Positions 17,121 to 26,462 of a stretch of DNA of 64,000 nucleotides are shown piece after piece (positions within the stretch are counted from its first letter, which is position 1; every line of letters begins with the position of its first letter). Made by a program: the position numbers and the translations under genes. Origin of the DNA: Chryseobacterium gleum. GTDB taxonomy: Bacteria; Bacteroidota; Bacteroidia; Flavobacteriales; Flavobacteriaceae. The notes under the pieces were generated by a model that saw only the letters and a list, made by a program, of their open reading frames with translations, did no database searches and was not told the DNA's origin. Location of the stretch: the NCBI GenBank assembly GCA_945881885.1, contig CAMCVI010000005.1, forward strand, positions 1 to 64,000. The letters run 5' to 3'.

Positions 17121-18560
17121 CTAAAAAAACCAACTCGCCACCGCAATTGCTGCAATTACACAAATTAAATCTACCAAAAGCATAATTCCTAGAGTATATC
17201 TCGTGTTTTTTACGTTAATACTTCCAAAATAAACGGCAATTACATAAAAAGTAGTTTCAGCACTGCATTGGAAAATGGCGCTTAATCTTCCTGTTAATGA
17301 ATCTACTCCAAAGGTATTCATGGCGTCAATCATAAAACCTCGCGAACCACTTGAACTGAAAGGTCTTAGCATAGCAACAGGTAAGGAATCGGTAATTTGT
17401 TTGCTTACGCCAATATTTGAAAATACAAAAGAAATGCCGTTACTCATAATTTCGAATAGTCCACTGTTTCTAAAAAATGAAATTGCCACCAACATTCCCA
17501 TTACATAAGGAAAAATGGTTACACCAGTTGTTAATCCGTTTTTGGCACCAGAAACAAAGGCATCAAAAATAGTTGTTTTATTTGCTATAAATTTACTTTC
17601 TTTAGTGAAAGCATAAACTAATGTAATCCCAATAATTGCAATTAACATTAAACCCGATAAATTAGAGGTAAAGAAGTTTTTTTCTACTAAATTTAATCCG
17701 TTAACGTAAAATAGTAAACCTGCAATAGCGGGAATTACTGACATTAATCCAACAATTAAAGTGGCGCTTTTAAAGTTTATTTTCTGTTTGATACCTACAA
17801 TTAATAGCGCTGCAATAGTGCCTATAAATGAGGTGATGATACAAGGCAACATTACATCTGCAGGATTTTCTGCATTTGCTGCTGCACGATAACCAATAAT
17901 AGAGGTTGGAATCAAGGTTAAACCCGCTGCGTGTAAACACATAAACATAATTTGGGCATCACTGGCTTTGTCCTTATCTGGATTTAGTGTTTGTAGACTT
18001 TCCATGGCTTTTAATCCGAAAGGTGTTGCAGCAGAATCTAATCCTAAGAAATTAGCTGCAAAATTTAAGGTCATGTAGGAAACCGATTCGTGATTTTTAG
18101 GTACGGAAGGAAATATTTGTGAGAAAAAAGGACTTAATTTTTTGGCTAATTTTTCGGAAGCGCCAGAAATAATTAGCAACTCCATTAATCCGCAAAAGAA
18201 AGCCAAATAGGCCATTAGCGGCAAAATAATATCGAATAAACTGTTTTTGCAAGTAGGTAGTAAACCATCCGATTTTTGTGTGCCACTGTATATTTTTACC
18301 GTTTGATTTTTATAAACGTAAGTGGTATCCGGATTTAAGGTATCTCTGTTGATAGTAAATGCTTTTTCATCCGATTTTTGAATACTATCTTTAATGAAAA
18401 CAGGGATTTCTTTTAAAAACTTTTCCGAAATTAAAACAGGATCATCTTTTTTTCCATTTAACACATAATCTACAGAATAGGTGTTGCTTGTAAATAAGCT
18501 TACTATAATAAATACTATAGAAGAAATAAAAATAGCCAACCAAAATCTACTTAAAACCAT
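17121..18560 (-). CDS. SpmA/SpmB-like nucleoside-recognition (Gate-domain) membrane protein
   Basis: 479 residues with about nine to ten transmembrane helices. An N-terminal helix (8-27) is followed by a soluble segment (about 28-105), then two Gate/nucleoside-recognition domains: one resembling SpmA (about 105-265, with NFLGLDSAATPFGLKAMESL) and one resembling SpmB (about 320-479, with LPVAMLRPFSSSGSRGFMID). The fusion is common in Bacteroidota. Named spore maturation proteins in Bacillus, but this organism does not sporulate; a transport role is possible and the substrate is unknown. Confidence 0.85.
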   Translation of the reverse strand: MVLSRFWLAIFISSIVFIIVSLFTSNTYSVDYVLNGKKDDPVLISEKFLKEIPVFIKDSIQKSDEKAFTINRDTLNPDTTYVYKNQTVKIYSGTQKSDGLLPTCKNSLFDIILPLMAYLAFFCGLMELLIISGASEKLAKKLSPFFSQIFPSVPKNHESVSYMTLNFAANFLGLDSAATPFGLKAMESLQTLNPDKDKASDAQIMFMCLHAAGLTLIPTSIIGYRAAANAENPADVMLPCIITSFIGTIAALLIVGIKQKINFKSATLIVGLMSVIPAIAGLLFYVNGLNLVEKNFFTSNLSGLMLIAIIGITLVYAFTKESKFIANKTTIFDAFVSGAKNGLTTGVTIFPYVMGMLVAISFFRNSGLFEIMSNGISFVFSNIGVSKQITDSLPVAMLRPFSSSGSRGFMIDAMNTFGVDSLTGRLSAIFQCSAETTFYVIAVYFGSINVKNTRYTLGIMLLVDLICVIAAIAVASWFF

Positions 18561-18602
18561 ATTGTATTTTTTTGTAAATGTATGATTTTATAAGATAAAA
18601 AA

Positions 18603-18632
18603 AAACCGTCCCAAAATGAATTGGAACGGTTT
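18603..18632 (-). terminator. Terminator of the TonB receptor gene
   Basis: ACCGTcCC pairs with GGaACGGT (one mismatch), flanked by A-runs on the left that become a T-run on the minus strand. It follows the minus gene ending at 18655. Confidence 0.7.
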
Positions 18633-18654
18633 AAAATTTAATATTTCTAAAAAT

Positions 18655-21390
18655 TTAGAAACGGTAAGTAACTGTGAAATTTGATGTTCTTCCAAAACCA
18701 AAGAATACTTGGTTTGCATCAGCAACACCGTTCCAAGTTCTACCATTAGATTCATATGTTCCTAATGAAGCGTTAGAACTACTTACATTATCAGAAGCAA
18801 AAATATTTGTTCTAGATTCGGCAATGTAAACAGTGTCTAAAACGTTATTCAAATTAAATCTGAAGTTTACAGAATTTTGTTTGTCTTTACCAACTAACAT
18901 TTTATAAGAGAATCCTAAATCCATCAAACCGTAAGATGGTAACTCTAAAGAACCTTTATTGATTTCAGTTGTAAATCTAGATGGATCTATTGAAGCATAT
19001 AATCTATCTATATATCTGTAGTTTGCGTCTAATTTTACTCTAGTTAACACTTCGTATGAAAACCCTAATGCAGCTGTAGTTTGAGCAGCATCACCAACTT
19101 TTACGTTATCTAAATACAATGTTGAACCATTTCCAATTTGAGTATTATTAATATCAAATCTATTAGAAGTAACATTATTTTTATAATACCAATTACCATA
19201 TGAAAACATACCATTAATGTTTAATTTAGGTAAAGGTTTTACAGTAAATTCTAATTCAACACCATCATGAACTTCTTGAATTCCTGCAAAATCATAATAA
19301 CCTCCTTGATTAGTTGCTGCATTATCAGAAGATCTTTGATATCTGTCTGTCCAAGTAGTATGATAAATATTTAAATTAGCATTAAATTTCGATGATTTAA
19401 ATCCATAACCAGCTTCTAAACCTAATATTTTTTCATTAGTTAAATTTTCATTTACTATTGATTTGTTATTAGGATAAACAGCATTAAAAAATGGTTGTTT
19501 TGAATAGTATCCTGCATTTACAAACATATTATTTTTTTCATCAAAGTTATAGTTAGCACCCCCCTTAATATTTCCACCGATTAAATTTTTGTAATCTGTT
19601 TTATATAATGGATTTGATTCTAAATATAAAAACGTATCTTCTCTTCTAAAACCTTGTTGAGAAACTGAACCTTGAATAAAAGCAGATAACTTATCAGTTG
19701 AATATTCTAACTGAGTAAATGCGCCTAACCATCTTACATATCCGTTATTATTATATTCAATTTTTTCTTGATTTTTGATATTAGTAAATGGATTTAAACT
19801 GGGATTTGCTGCATATGTTTGATATAAACTTCTGCCTGGATTATTAATATCTGTATTATCTGTATATACAGATGCACCTAATCTATCATTTATATTTCTA
19901 AAGTGATATCCAATATATGTTCTAGCATCTACACCAAAGTCAAGTGTTATTTTTTCTGTTAATTTTGTGTTCAAATTGATAACACCACCATACCAGTCAT
20001 GTGAATTTATAGAAGCTCTTCTAGTGAAACCAGTAGATCTATTTGTTACGTATTCACCATTAGAATTTGGTGATAAATCTGTTCCTATGTTTGTTGTGCT
20101 GTTTCCAGAAGGAAAAGAATAATTTCCTTGATTAAATGCAACAAAATCGTCGAAAGGCACTAAACCATCTACTGTTTTATACGCAAATGGTGATTTACCG
20201 ATATTTCCAGTTCCTCCACCACGGCCCCATGAACCGTATAACACAGATGATAATTTCATTTTGTCAGAAATTTTGTAATCCCAATTAAATGACATAATTG
20301 GTTTATGATAGAAATTTCTTGCCCAAGAATATTCTTCACCATTTAAATAACCCCAATCTGAGTTATATTTAATATTTGGTTCACCATTCGTTCCATATTG
20401 TTTATAGGTAGCAATTGTATTTGCAAAAGATCTTTGATTGTGCCATTGAGGCGCACCAGTGAATGTAAATTGAAAATCATGCTTATCATTTAATTCATAT
20501 CCTAAAGCGATAAAGTAATTATGTCCTTCAAATTTAGTACCATCTACGTATCCATCTCCAGTTGTTCTTGACATTAAAAATGAAGCTGATAGTCCGTTTT
20601 TCATTTTTCCTGTATTATAAGCAAATTGGTTTTTCAAATATTCATCATTACCAAATGTAGAAGCAAATACACCACCTTCTTTTTGATCAGATGATTTTGT
20701 AATCACATTTATAGTTCCTCCAACAGAAGAAATTGCTAATTTAGAAGAACCTAAACCTCTTTGTACTTGCATCGCGCTTGTTACATCAGAAAGTCCAGCC
20801 CAGTTACTCCAGTATACCGCACTATTTTCCATGTCATTCACAGGAACCCCGTTAATTAAAACCGCAATATTTCTTTGGTCAAATCCACGAATGTTTACTC
20901 TTGAATCTCCAAAACCACCACCAGATTTAGTAGCATACACAGAAGGTGTGTTGTTTAACATTTCAGGAAATTCTTGATTTCCTAATTTTTCTTGAATTTC
21001 AGCAGCTTTAATTGTTGATACCGCTACAGGTGTTTTTCTGCTTTTCGCGATATCTACTGTTGTAGATTTTACTACTACTTCTTCAATTTCTGATGTGCTT
21101 AATACTAAAGAAATTGTTCCTAAATCTTGATTCCCATCAAATGATACTGATGAAACTTCAAAACCAAGAAAAGAAACAACAACAGTTCCTTTATTTTCTT
21201 TTGAAACAATTTTAAAACTTCCATCTTCTGAAGTTTTTACTGTAGTTGCATTTCCTTTAACATTCACAATAGCATTTGCTAAAGGATTGTTTGCATTGTC
21301 AGTAACTTTACCTGTTACGGTAGACTGAGCAAAAACCATTGATGAAGACATCAATAATAAGGTTAAAAACCAATAAATGTTCTTTTTCAT
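18655..21390 (-). CDS. TonB-dependent outer-membrane receptor
   Basis: 911 residues. Signal peptide ends at VFAQ (near 22). A carboxypeptidase-regulatory-like domain (about 24-105, TVTGKVTDNANNPLANAIV) precedes the plug (about 110-235, with VNIRGFDQRNIAVLINGVPV and GGTINVITK) and a 22-strand barrel ending in an aromatic residue (TVTYRF). It takes up an unknown substrate across the outer membrane using TonB energy. No SusD-like partner is adjacent, so a glycan-uptake PUL is unlikely; a siderophore, vitamin or peptide are options. A TAATTTTG element (21415-21422, minus) may be its -7 box, without a well-placed TTG. Confidence 0.92.
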   Translation of the reverse strand: MKKNIYWFLTLLLMSSSMVFAQSTVTGKVTDNANNPLANAIVNVKGNATTVKTSEDGSFKIVSKENKGTVVVSFLGFEVSSVSFDGNQDLGTISLVLSTSEIEEVVVKSTTVDIAKSRKTPVAVSTIKAAEIQEKLGNQEFPEMLNNTPSVYATKSGGGFGDSRVNIRGFDQRNIAVLINGVPVNDMENSAVYWSNWAGLSDVTSAMQVQRGLGSSKLAISSVGGTINVITKSSDQKEGGVFASTFGNDEYLKNQFAYNTGKMKNGLSASFLMSRTTGDGYVDGTKFEGHNYFIALGYELNDKHDFQFTFTGAPQWHNQRSFANTIATYKQYGTNGEPNIKYNSDWGYLNGEEYSWARNFYHKPIMSFNWDYKISDKMKLSSVLYGSWGRGGGTGNIGKSPFAYKTVDGLVPFDDFVAFNQGNYSFPSGNSTTNIGTDLSPNSNGEYVTNRSTGFTRRASINSHDWYGGVINLNTKLTEKITLDFGVDARTYIGYHFRNINDRLGASVYTDNTDINNPGRSLYQTYAANPSLNPFTNIKNQEKIEYNNNGYVRWLGAFTQLEYSTDKLSAFIQGSVSQQGFRREDTFLYLESNPLYKTDYKNLIGGNIKGGANYNFDEKNNMFVNAGYYSKQPFFNAVYPNNKSIVNENLTNEKILGLEAGYGFKSSKFNANLNIYHTTWTDRYQRSSDNAATNQGGYYDFAGIQEVHDGVELEFTVKPLPKLNINGMFSYGNWYYKNNVTSNRFDINNTQIGNGSTLYLDNVKVGDAAQTTAALGFSYEVLTRVKLDANYRYIDRLYASIDPSRFTTEINKGSLELPSYGLMDLGFSYKMLVGKDKQNSVNFRFNLNNVLDTVYIAESRTNIFASDNVSSSNASLGTYESNGRTWNGVADANQVFFGFGRTSNFTVTYRF

Positions 21391-21483
21391 GTTTTTTTAG
21401 TTAAATATTTTTGACAAAATTATAAAAATTTTAACAAATAACATTAAGAAAACATTAACACTTTTTTATTTTATTAACAATTT

Positions 21484-23121
21484 TTAGCTAATAAACTTAC
21501 TTAACAGCGTAGTTGTTGAACTATCATGGTTTTTGACATTTCCGCTTTCTATTTCACTTAAAATAGAATTTGCCAATTGTTTTCCAAGTTCAACACCCCA
21601 TTGGTCATAACTATAGATATTCCAGATAATTCCTTGTACAAAAATTTTGTGTTCATACATGGCCACTAATGCGCCTAAACTTTCTGGAGTTAGTTTGTTA
21701 ATTAAAATAGTATTGGTTGGTTTATTTCCTTCAAAAACTTTAAATGGGATTAAATGTGCTACTTCAGCTTCTGTTTTACCTTGTGCAATGAATTCAGAAA
21801 GTACTTGTTCACGAGATTTTCCTTTTAATAAGGCTTCTGTTTGCGCAAAAAAGTTAGACATTAATTTGTTATGATGGTCTTTTTCGCCGTAAAGCGGTTC
21901 AATAAAACCAATAAAATCTGTTGGAATTAGTTTTGTTCCTTGATGGATTAATTGAAAAAACGCATGTTGCGAATTGGTTCCTGGCTCGCCCCAAACAATT
22001 GTTCCTGTTTGATAATTTACAGGTTTTCCATTTCTACCTATAGATTTTCCATTGCTTTCCATAATACCTTGTTGTAAATAAGGTGCCAGTTTTTGTAAAT
22101 ATTGCGTGTATGGAATTAATGCTTCTGTTTCGGCTCCAAAGAAATTATTATGCCAAATACTTAACAAAGCCAATACTACCGGAATGTTTTTTTCAAATGA
22201 CGTGTTCGCAAAATGCACATCCATTTTATTTGCACCTTTTAATAATTGATTAAAATTATCGTACCCAACAGCTAAACTTATAGTTAAACCAACGGCACTC
22301 CATAATGAAAATCTACCGCCAACCCAATCCCACATTGGAAAAATATTTTCGGGCGCGATACCAAAGTTGGTTACGTTTTGCAAATTTGTTGAAACGGCAA
22401 CAAAATGTTTGGCAATATCTTTTTCTGTAGCGTATTGCAAAAACCATTTTTTTACGGTTTCAGAGTTGGTTAAGGTTTCCTGAGTCGTAAATGTTTTAGA
22501 AACGATAACAAATAAAGTAGTTTCAGGATTTAATTTTTTTAATATTTCTTGTACATGGTCGCCATCTACATTAGAAATAAAATGTGTGTTTAAATTGTTT
22601 TTATAAAATTGTAAGGCTTCCACAATCATAGCTGGGCCTAAATCTGAACCACCAATTCCAATATTCACCACATCGGTAAATGGTTTTCCAGAAAATCCTT
22701 TTGCTTCACCAGAAACAATTTTATTTGTAAAATCTTTTATTTTGTTTTTTGTTTCAAAAATTTCAGGAATTATATTTTTTCCTTCAAACAAAACCACTTC
22801 ATTTTCATTAGCACGCAATGCCGTGTGAAGTACTGCTCTGTTTTCGGTTTCGTTTATTTTTTCTCCCGAGAAATATTTTGAAATAGCATCATTTAATCCT
22901 ACTTCATTAGCTAATTCAATTAACAAATGTAGGGTGTTTTCCGTCCAATTATTTTTAGAAAAATCAACATAAAAATCTTGCCATTCAATTTTAAATTTTT
23001 CCGCTCTTTTAGCATCATTTTGAAACAAATCTTGAATAGATTGTTGTTCAATTTCTGAAAAATGAGTTTTTAATTTTTGCCAAGCATTTGTTTCTGTTGG
23101 ATTGGTATGTTGTAATTTCAT
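21484..23121 (-). CDS. pgi: Glucose-6-phosphate isomerase
   Basis: 545 residues, matching long bacterial/eukaryotic-type PGI. Family signatures are visible: [16 protein letters not shown] near 155, [20 protein letters not shown] near 265 (SIS domain) and [12 protein letters not shown] near 510. It interconverts glucose-6-phosphate and fructose-6-phosphate in glycolysis and gluconeogenesis. It is the last gene of a tight four-gene minus-strand operon (DUF3108, tryptophan dioxygenase, M23 peptidase, pgi) with gaps of 8, 14 and 11 bp. Confidence 0.97.
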   Translation of the reverse strand: MKLQHTNPTETNAWQKLKTHFSEIEQQSIQDLFQNDAKRAEKFKIEWQDFYVDFSKNNWTENTLHLLIELANEVGLNDAISKYFSGEKINETENRAVLHTALRANENEVVLFEGKNIIPEIFETKNKIKDFTNKIVSGEAKGFSGKPFTDVVNIGIGGSDLGPAMIVEALQFYKNNLNTHFISNVDGDHVQEILKKLNPETTLFVIVSKTFTTQETLTNSETVKKWFLQYATEKDIAKHFVAVSTNLQNVTNFGIAPENIFPMWDWVGGRFSLWSAVGLTISLAVGYDNFNQLLKGANKMDVHFANTSFEKNIPVVLALLSIWHNNFFGAETEALIPYTQYLQKLAPYLQQGIMESNGKSIGRNGKPVNYQTGTIVWGEPGTNSQHAFFQLIHQGTKLIPTDFIGFIEPLYGEKDHHNKLMSNFFAQTEALLKGKSREQVLSEFIAQGKTEAEVAHLIPFKVFEGNKPTNTILINKLTPESLGALVAMYEHKIFVQGIIWNIYSYDQWGVELGKQLANSILSEIESGNVKNHDSSTTTLLSKFIS

Positions 23122-23132
23122 AATAAAATTAT

Positions 23133-24365
23133 TTATTCTTTAAATGTATTTGCAGTGGTTTCGTCTAATTCTTTTTTTAGCGGCGCAATTGTAGCTAAAT
23201 ATTTTGTTTTTTGTTTTTTTGACATCGGTTCAGATGTGGGCAATTTTAAACGCAAAGGATCAACTTGCACACCATTTTTCCAAAAACGATAACACACATG
23301 CGGTCCAGTCGCTAAACCCGTACTTCCCACTTTTCCAATGACTTGTCCTTGTGTTACAGATTGTCCTCTACGAACTAGTATTTTCGACATGTGAAGGTAT
23401 TGTGTGGCGTATTTTCCGTTGTGTTTTACTTTTACAAAATTTCCATTTCCGGAAGTGTATCCCGTGGCTTCTACAACACCTGAAGCGGTTGTTTTTATTG
23501 GTGTTCCGTGAGGCGCGGCATAATCCGTTCCGTTATGTGCTTTCCAGGTAAACTGCACAGGATGAAATCGTCTGGTTGTAAATTTTGAGGTTAATTTGAA
23601 AAAGGATAAAGGCGCTTTTAAAAACATACTTTTAGCGCCAGAAGCTTTTTCGTCATAATATTCTACTTTTTTTTGATTCTCATTTAATTTATATGGGAAA
23701 GCGTATATTTTTTTTCCTTTGTATTCAAAATAAGACGCTTCTACTTCATCTACACCTAAATATTCGCCGTTTTCAAAATATTTTTCTTGGATGGTTACAG
23801 CAAATTTATCACCTTTTTTTAGCTTAAAAAAGTCGATTGAATATTTATAAATTTGTGCCAATTCGTTTGCTAAATCAGCGCTAACACCTTTTCTAGATAA
23901 TGTTTCTGATAAAGAGCCGTCCAGTTCTGCTGCAATAGTTCTTCTTTTTATTATGGTAGGCCGTTTTTTTATTACTACACGAATAGAATCTCTTAAATCA
24001 ACTACCAAAAAACTGGTTTTGTCTTGCACATAAACCAAAGCTTTTAAGTTTTTCTTGTTTTTTTTGTCGGAAAAAGTCAAAAAAGCTTTACCTGCTCGGA
24101 TGGTTTTTATGTTGAAAGAATCTTTAATTTTTTCTGTAACATCAAACGTTTTTATACTATCGGGTAGTGTATATGCTTCTAAAATTGTGCTAAAAGTATC
24201 GCCAGATTGTAAGGTATCTTGTGCCACAGAAAAATCATTAAAAGTAAATCCGTATTTTTTAATTATGGGGATTTTTTTTGCGATTTTATCTGCCGTTTTT
24301 TTGTCATTTTTATTGTTTTGACAGGAAAACGTGAGTAGTAATATAGCGTATAAGATGTACTTCAA
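23133..24365 (-). CDS. M23-family peptidase lipoprotein with HxC zinc site
   Basis: 410 residues. A lipobox (LTFS|C15) predicts a lipoprotein. The C-terminal LytM/M23 domain (about 265-372) shows His277 and Asp281 ([12 protein letters not shown]), the YLHMSK motif (His325) and GPHVCYRF at 354-361. The classic HxH reads His356-Val-Cys358, so the third zinc-ligand position is Cys, not His. The long N-terminal part is mixed beta. Expected role: cell-wall endopeptidase, or a regulator if the zinc site is inactive. From memory, HVCYRF is common in flavobacterial homologues. It sits inside an operon with pgi and tryptophan dioxygenase. Confidence 0.88.
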   Translation of the reverse strand: MKYILYAILLLTFSCQNNKNDKKTADKIAKKIPIIKKYGFTFNDFSVAQDTLQSGDTFSTILEAYTLPDSIKTFDVTEKIKDSFNIKTIRAGKAFLTFSDKKNKKNLKALVYVQDKTSFLVVDLRDSIRVVIKKRPTIIKRRTIAAELDGSLSETLSRKGVSADLANELAQIYKYSIDFFKLKKGDKFAVTIQEKYFENGEYLGVDEVEASYFEYKGKKIYAFPYKLNENQKKVEYYDEKASGAKSMFLKAPLSFFKLTSKFTTRRFHPVQFTWKAHNGTDYAAPHGTPIKTTASGVVEATGYTSGNGNFVKVKHNGKYATQYLHMSKILVRRGQSVTQGQVIGKVGSTGLATGPHVCYRFWKNGVQVDPLRLKLPTSEPMSKKQKTKYLATIAPLKKELDETTANTFKE

Positions 24366-24379
24366 ATCTTGGTTTTTAA

Positions 24380-25300
24380 TTATTCTCCCCAGTTTTTTAA
24401 TTCTTCTTCACTCCAAAGTTCTGGAAAGAAAATTCTTTTTTGGTATTTTGGCAGCATGTATTTTTTCCAATCACTTCCGCCAGTAGCTTCATGATTTCCT
24501 GGAACGCTTTCAATATATTTTTTTGCAGCATTAAAATGTCCCATGACCCAAGTAATATTTACAGTTTTGTCATAATGACGCATGGCGGTTATTAATTCTG
24601 GGTTTTTTTGATCGTTTTCTGGTAATTGTTTAAATTTTTGCCACAGATTTATGGTATTGTATTCTTCCATAAAAGCCAAAAACTCTTTTTTATATTTTCG
24701 TTCAAATTCGCTTAGCAAATAAGATTTTTTTCCTGTTTGATGATCTTTCCCTGCGGCTTGCCAATATAAATGTTCTAAAGCATGTGTGTAAGATGTATCT
24801 CTGTCTATAGTTGCTCTAAAACGAATATCGATTAAATTAATCAAATCTGTTGATGCAAATTCAATCATTCTGTATTGGGCACTTTGAAAACCACTTGCAG
24901 GCGTTAAGGTGTTTCGGAATTTCAAATACTGTTCGGGTTCCATGCCTTCTTTCATGATGTCAAAAGAAGTGGTTAACATATCAAAATAACGGCTAATTCT
25001 ATTTAATCTTTCTGTGAAAAATTCGGTACTTGGTGCAGTATTATGGCACACTTGATCCATTTCCCAAAGTATCATTTTAAACAATAATTCGTTCATTTGA
25101 TGGTACATAATAAACACCATTTCATCAGGTAAGGTAGAACGCTGAATTTGCAAATTTAAAAGCGCATCAGTTTGAATGTAATCCCAATAAGTTATTGGTT
25201 TTGCCCAAAGCAATCCTTCTAAATGAGTTTCTGTTTTCTGATTTATTTTTTCGAACTTTTCATCTAATTGTTCGATTTTTTTTGAAATAGTTTCTTGCAA
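24380..25300 (-). CDS. kynA: Tryptophan 2,3-dioxygenase
   Basis: 306 residues, all-helical heme dioxygenase that opens the indole ring of tryptophan to N-formylkynurenine. Recognisable motifs are LLNLQIQRS and FIMYHQMNELLFKM (substrate side), LTPASGFQSAQYRMIEF, and WVMGHFNAAKKYI, whose His is the likely heme ligand, followed by EATGGSDWKKYMLPKY. No later kynurenine-pathway genes are in this window. It is second in the operon, 8 bp after the DUF3108 gene. Link with pgi and an M23 peptidase is not metabolic in an obvious way. Confidence 0.93.
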   Translation of the reverse strand: MQETISKKIEQLDEKFEKINQKTETHLEGLLWAKPITYWDYIQTDALLNLQIQRSTLPDEMVFIMYHQMNELLFKMILWEMDQVCHNTAPSTEFFTERLNRISRYFDMLTTSFDIMKEGMEPEQYLKFRNTLTPASGFQSAQYRMIEFASTDLINLIDIRFRATIDRDTSYTHALEHLYWQAAGKDHQTGKKSYLLSEFERKYKKEFLAFMEEYNTINLWQKFKQLPENDQKNPELITAMRHYDKTVNITWVMGHFNAAKKYIESVPGNHEATGGSDWKKYMLPKYQKRIFFPELWSEEELKNWGE

Positions 25301-25308
25301 AATAATTA

Positions 25309-26079
25309 TTATTTAAAATTTATTGGATGTTTCAATCCTTTATATTGATCAATATCTGCTTTAATAGAACCGACTGCTAAATTTGCCTTTACACGGATAG
25401 GAATTTTGTTATCATCGTCTGACACCCATACTGTTAAACTTTCTTCTTCTTTAAAAACGCGTCCTGCTTGAACTAATGGTTTAAAAACCATACAGTTTAT
25501 TTTTCCAAATTTAGAGTTTATATTTTCTTTACCAACAAATTTTAGTTTAAATTTTGTTGTTTCATCGTCAAAAAACATATCTATTGTTACGGATTCGCCC
25601 AAAGCTAATTTGTCAATTTTAGGATGGTTTCTTAGATAATAAAAAGAAGAAACGATATCCTGAATATTTTCGGGCACATTAAATGTTTTCTCGGTTTTAT
25701 TTTTGTAATCTTTTACTAAAACTGTATTGTTGTTTTGGTTGAAGTAACCTTGTTGATTTTTTGTATACCCTCCTTCGTTTATATTTCTAATAAATACGTA
25801 AGGTTTGTTGGTTTCTTTATTAAAGTAACTTTCATAGTTGTCTACTACTTTAAACATCATCTTAGACAAGCCTGTTGTGTAGCCTTTTCCAACAACGTGG
25901 TGCATTTTTTTCCCGTTTATTTCGGCATCTTTAACCTCTAAAGTGGCATAACCCGCATTTATTAGTCCGTAATGTATTCTTAATTTAAAAAATTCTCCAA
26001 TGGTGTAAGAATCTATTTCTGCAGTTTCAAAAGAGGTTGAGACCACAAATACCGTTAGTAGCAAAATTATTCTTTTCAT
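25309..26079 (-). CDS. Secreted DUF3108 protein
   Basis: 256 residues. The N-terminus MKRIILLLTVFVVSTSFETAE is a signal peptide. The remainder is beta-rich and fits DUF3108 (periplasmic, unknown function): LRIHYGLINAGYATLEVK near 33-50 and ESLTVWVSDDDNKIPIRVKA near 215-235 are characteristic. First gene of the operon leading to tryptophan dioxygenase, M23 peptidase and pgi, with its own promoter at 26116-26146. The function is unknown; the lipid-binding-like beta fold suggests an envelope role (inference). Confidence 0.82.
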   Translation of the reverse strand: MKRIILLLTVFVVSTSFETAEIDSYTIGEFFKLRIHYGLINAGYATLEVKDAEINGKKMHHVVGKGYTTGLSKMMFKVVDNYESYFNKETNKPYVFIRNINEGGYTKNQQGYFNQNNNTVLVKDYKNKTEKTFNVPENIQDIVSSFYYLRNHPKIDKLALGESVTIDMFFDDETTKFKLKFVGKENINSKFGKINCMVFKPLVQAGRVFKEEESLTVWVSDDDNKIPIRVKANLAVGSIKADIDQYKGLKHPINFK

Positions 26080-26115
26080 TTTATAAGTTTTCTTTAAAGA
26101 ATATAATTATTGTTT

Positions 26116-26146
26116 CAAAGTTACAAAAAACAAAAAACCCAGTCAA
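26116..26146 (-). promoter_or_regulatory. Promoter of the DUF3108-kynA-M23-pgi operon
   Basis: Minus strand TTG (26146-26144), 20-bp spacer, TAACTTTG (26123-26116). The predicted transcript starts near 26110, giving a leader of about 30 bases before the ATG at 26079. Confidence 0.65.
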
Positions 26147-26236
26147 ATGAATTAACTGAGTTTTTATGTTTAACCAACCAAAAAACTATAAATTATGAAA
26201 ACTTATACACAATATGAGTCTACTACCTCTCAATTG
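26125..26236 (-). ncRNA. Candidate small RNA upstream of the tryptophan-dioxygenase operon
   Basis: On the minus strand a perfect -7 element TATCTTTG (26249-26242) is followed by about 105 non-coding bases ending in an intrinsic terminator (AACTCAGT/ACTGGGTT stem, then a T-rich run). The terminator lies in front of the operon's own promoter, so the transcript would be separate from the operon. No ATG is found in the putative transcript. A TTG at the right distance for the -33 box is missing, so support is partial. Confidence 0.35.
26130..26163 (-). terminator. Hairpin terminator in front of the DUF3108 operon
   Basis: AACCCAGT (26136-26143) and ACTGAGTT (26155-26162) form an 8-bp stem with one wobble. 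The minus strand then runs into a T-rich tract (A-runs at 26124-26137 on the plus strand). Confidence 0.6.
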
Positions 26237-26430
26237 CCCTACAAAGATATGTTAAGGTTTTGTATATTTTTTAATAAAAAATCAACTTTAACACTTTTAA
26301 CAAAAAAAAACGCAATAAAAGTGAATAAAATTTAACAAAACAAAAAAATAATCTTCTTTTTTTATGAATTTAATAATTTTAAATTTTAATATATGGTTTT
26401 TATGATTTTAAATTGCAATATTTTAATAAA

Positions 26431-26459
26431 AAAAGCAGTTATTTTAGTGCTGCTTTTTG
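26431..26459 (-). terminator. Terminator of hppD
   Basis: AAAAGCAG (26431-26438) pairs perfectly with CTGCTTTT (26450-26457), 4 bp after the hppD stop in the minus direction. Confidence 0.75.
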
Positions 26460-26462
26460 TTT

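Larger units (their letters stand above)
26080..26462. other. Gene-free stretch with operon promoter, terminators and small-RNA candidate
   Basis: This 383-bp gap contains, from left to right: the promoter of the DUF3108 operon (26116-26146), a hairpin terminator overlapping it (26130-26163), a possible small RNA reading leftward from a -7 element at 26242-26249, an AT-rich tract without structure (about 26260-26430) and the hppD terminator (26431-26459). A 46-codon frame at 26195-26335 is not convincing as a gene. Confidence 0.6.

Noticed and set aside
26195..26335. 46-codon ORF (MKTYTQYESTTSQLPYKDM start)
   Set aside because: Low complexity at its end, no family resemblance, and it overlaps a plausible opposite-strand small RNA and its -7 box.
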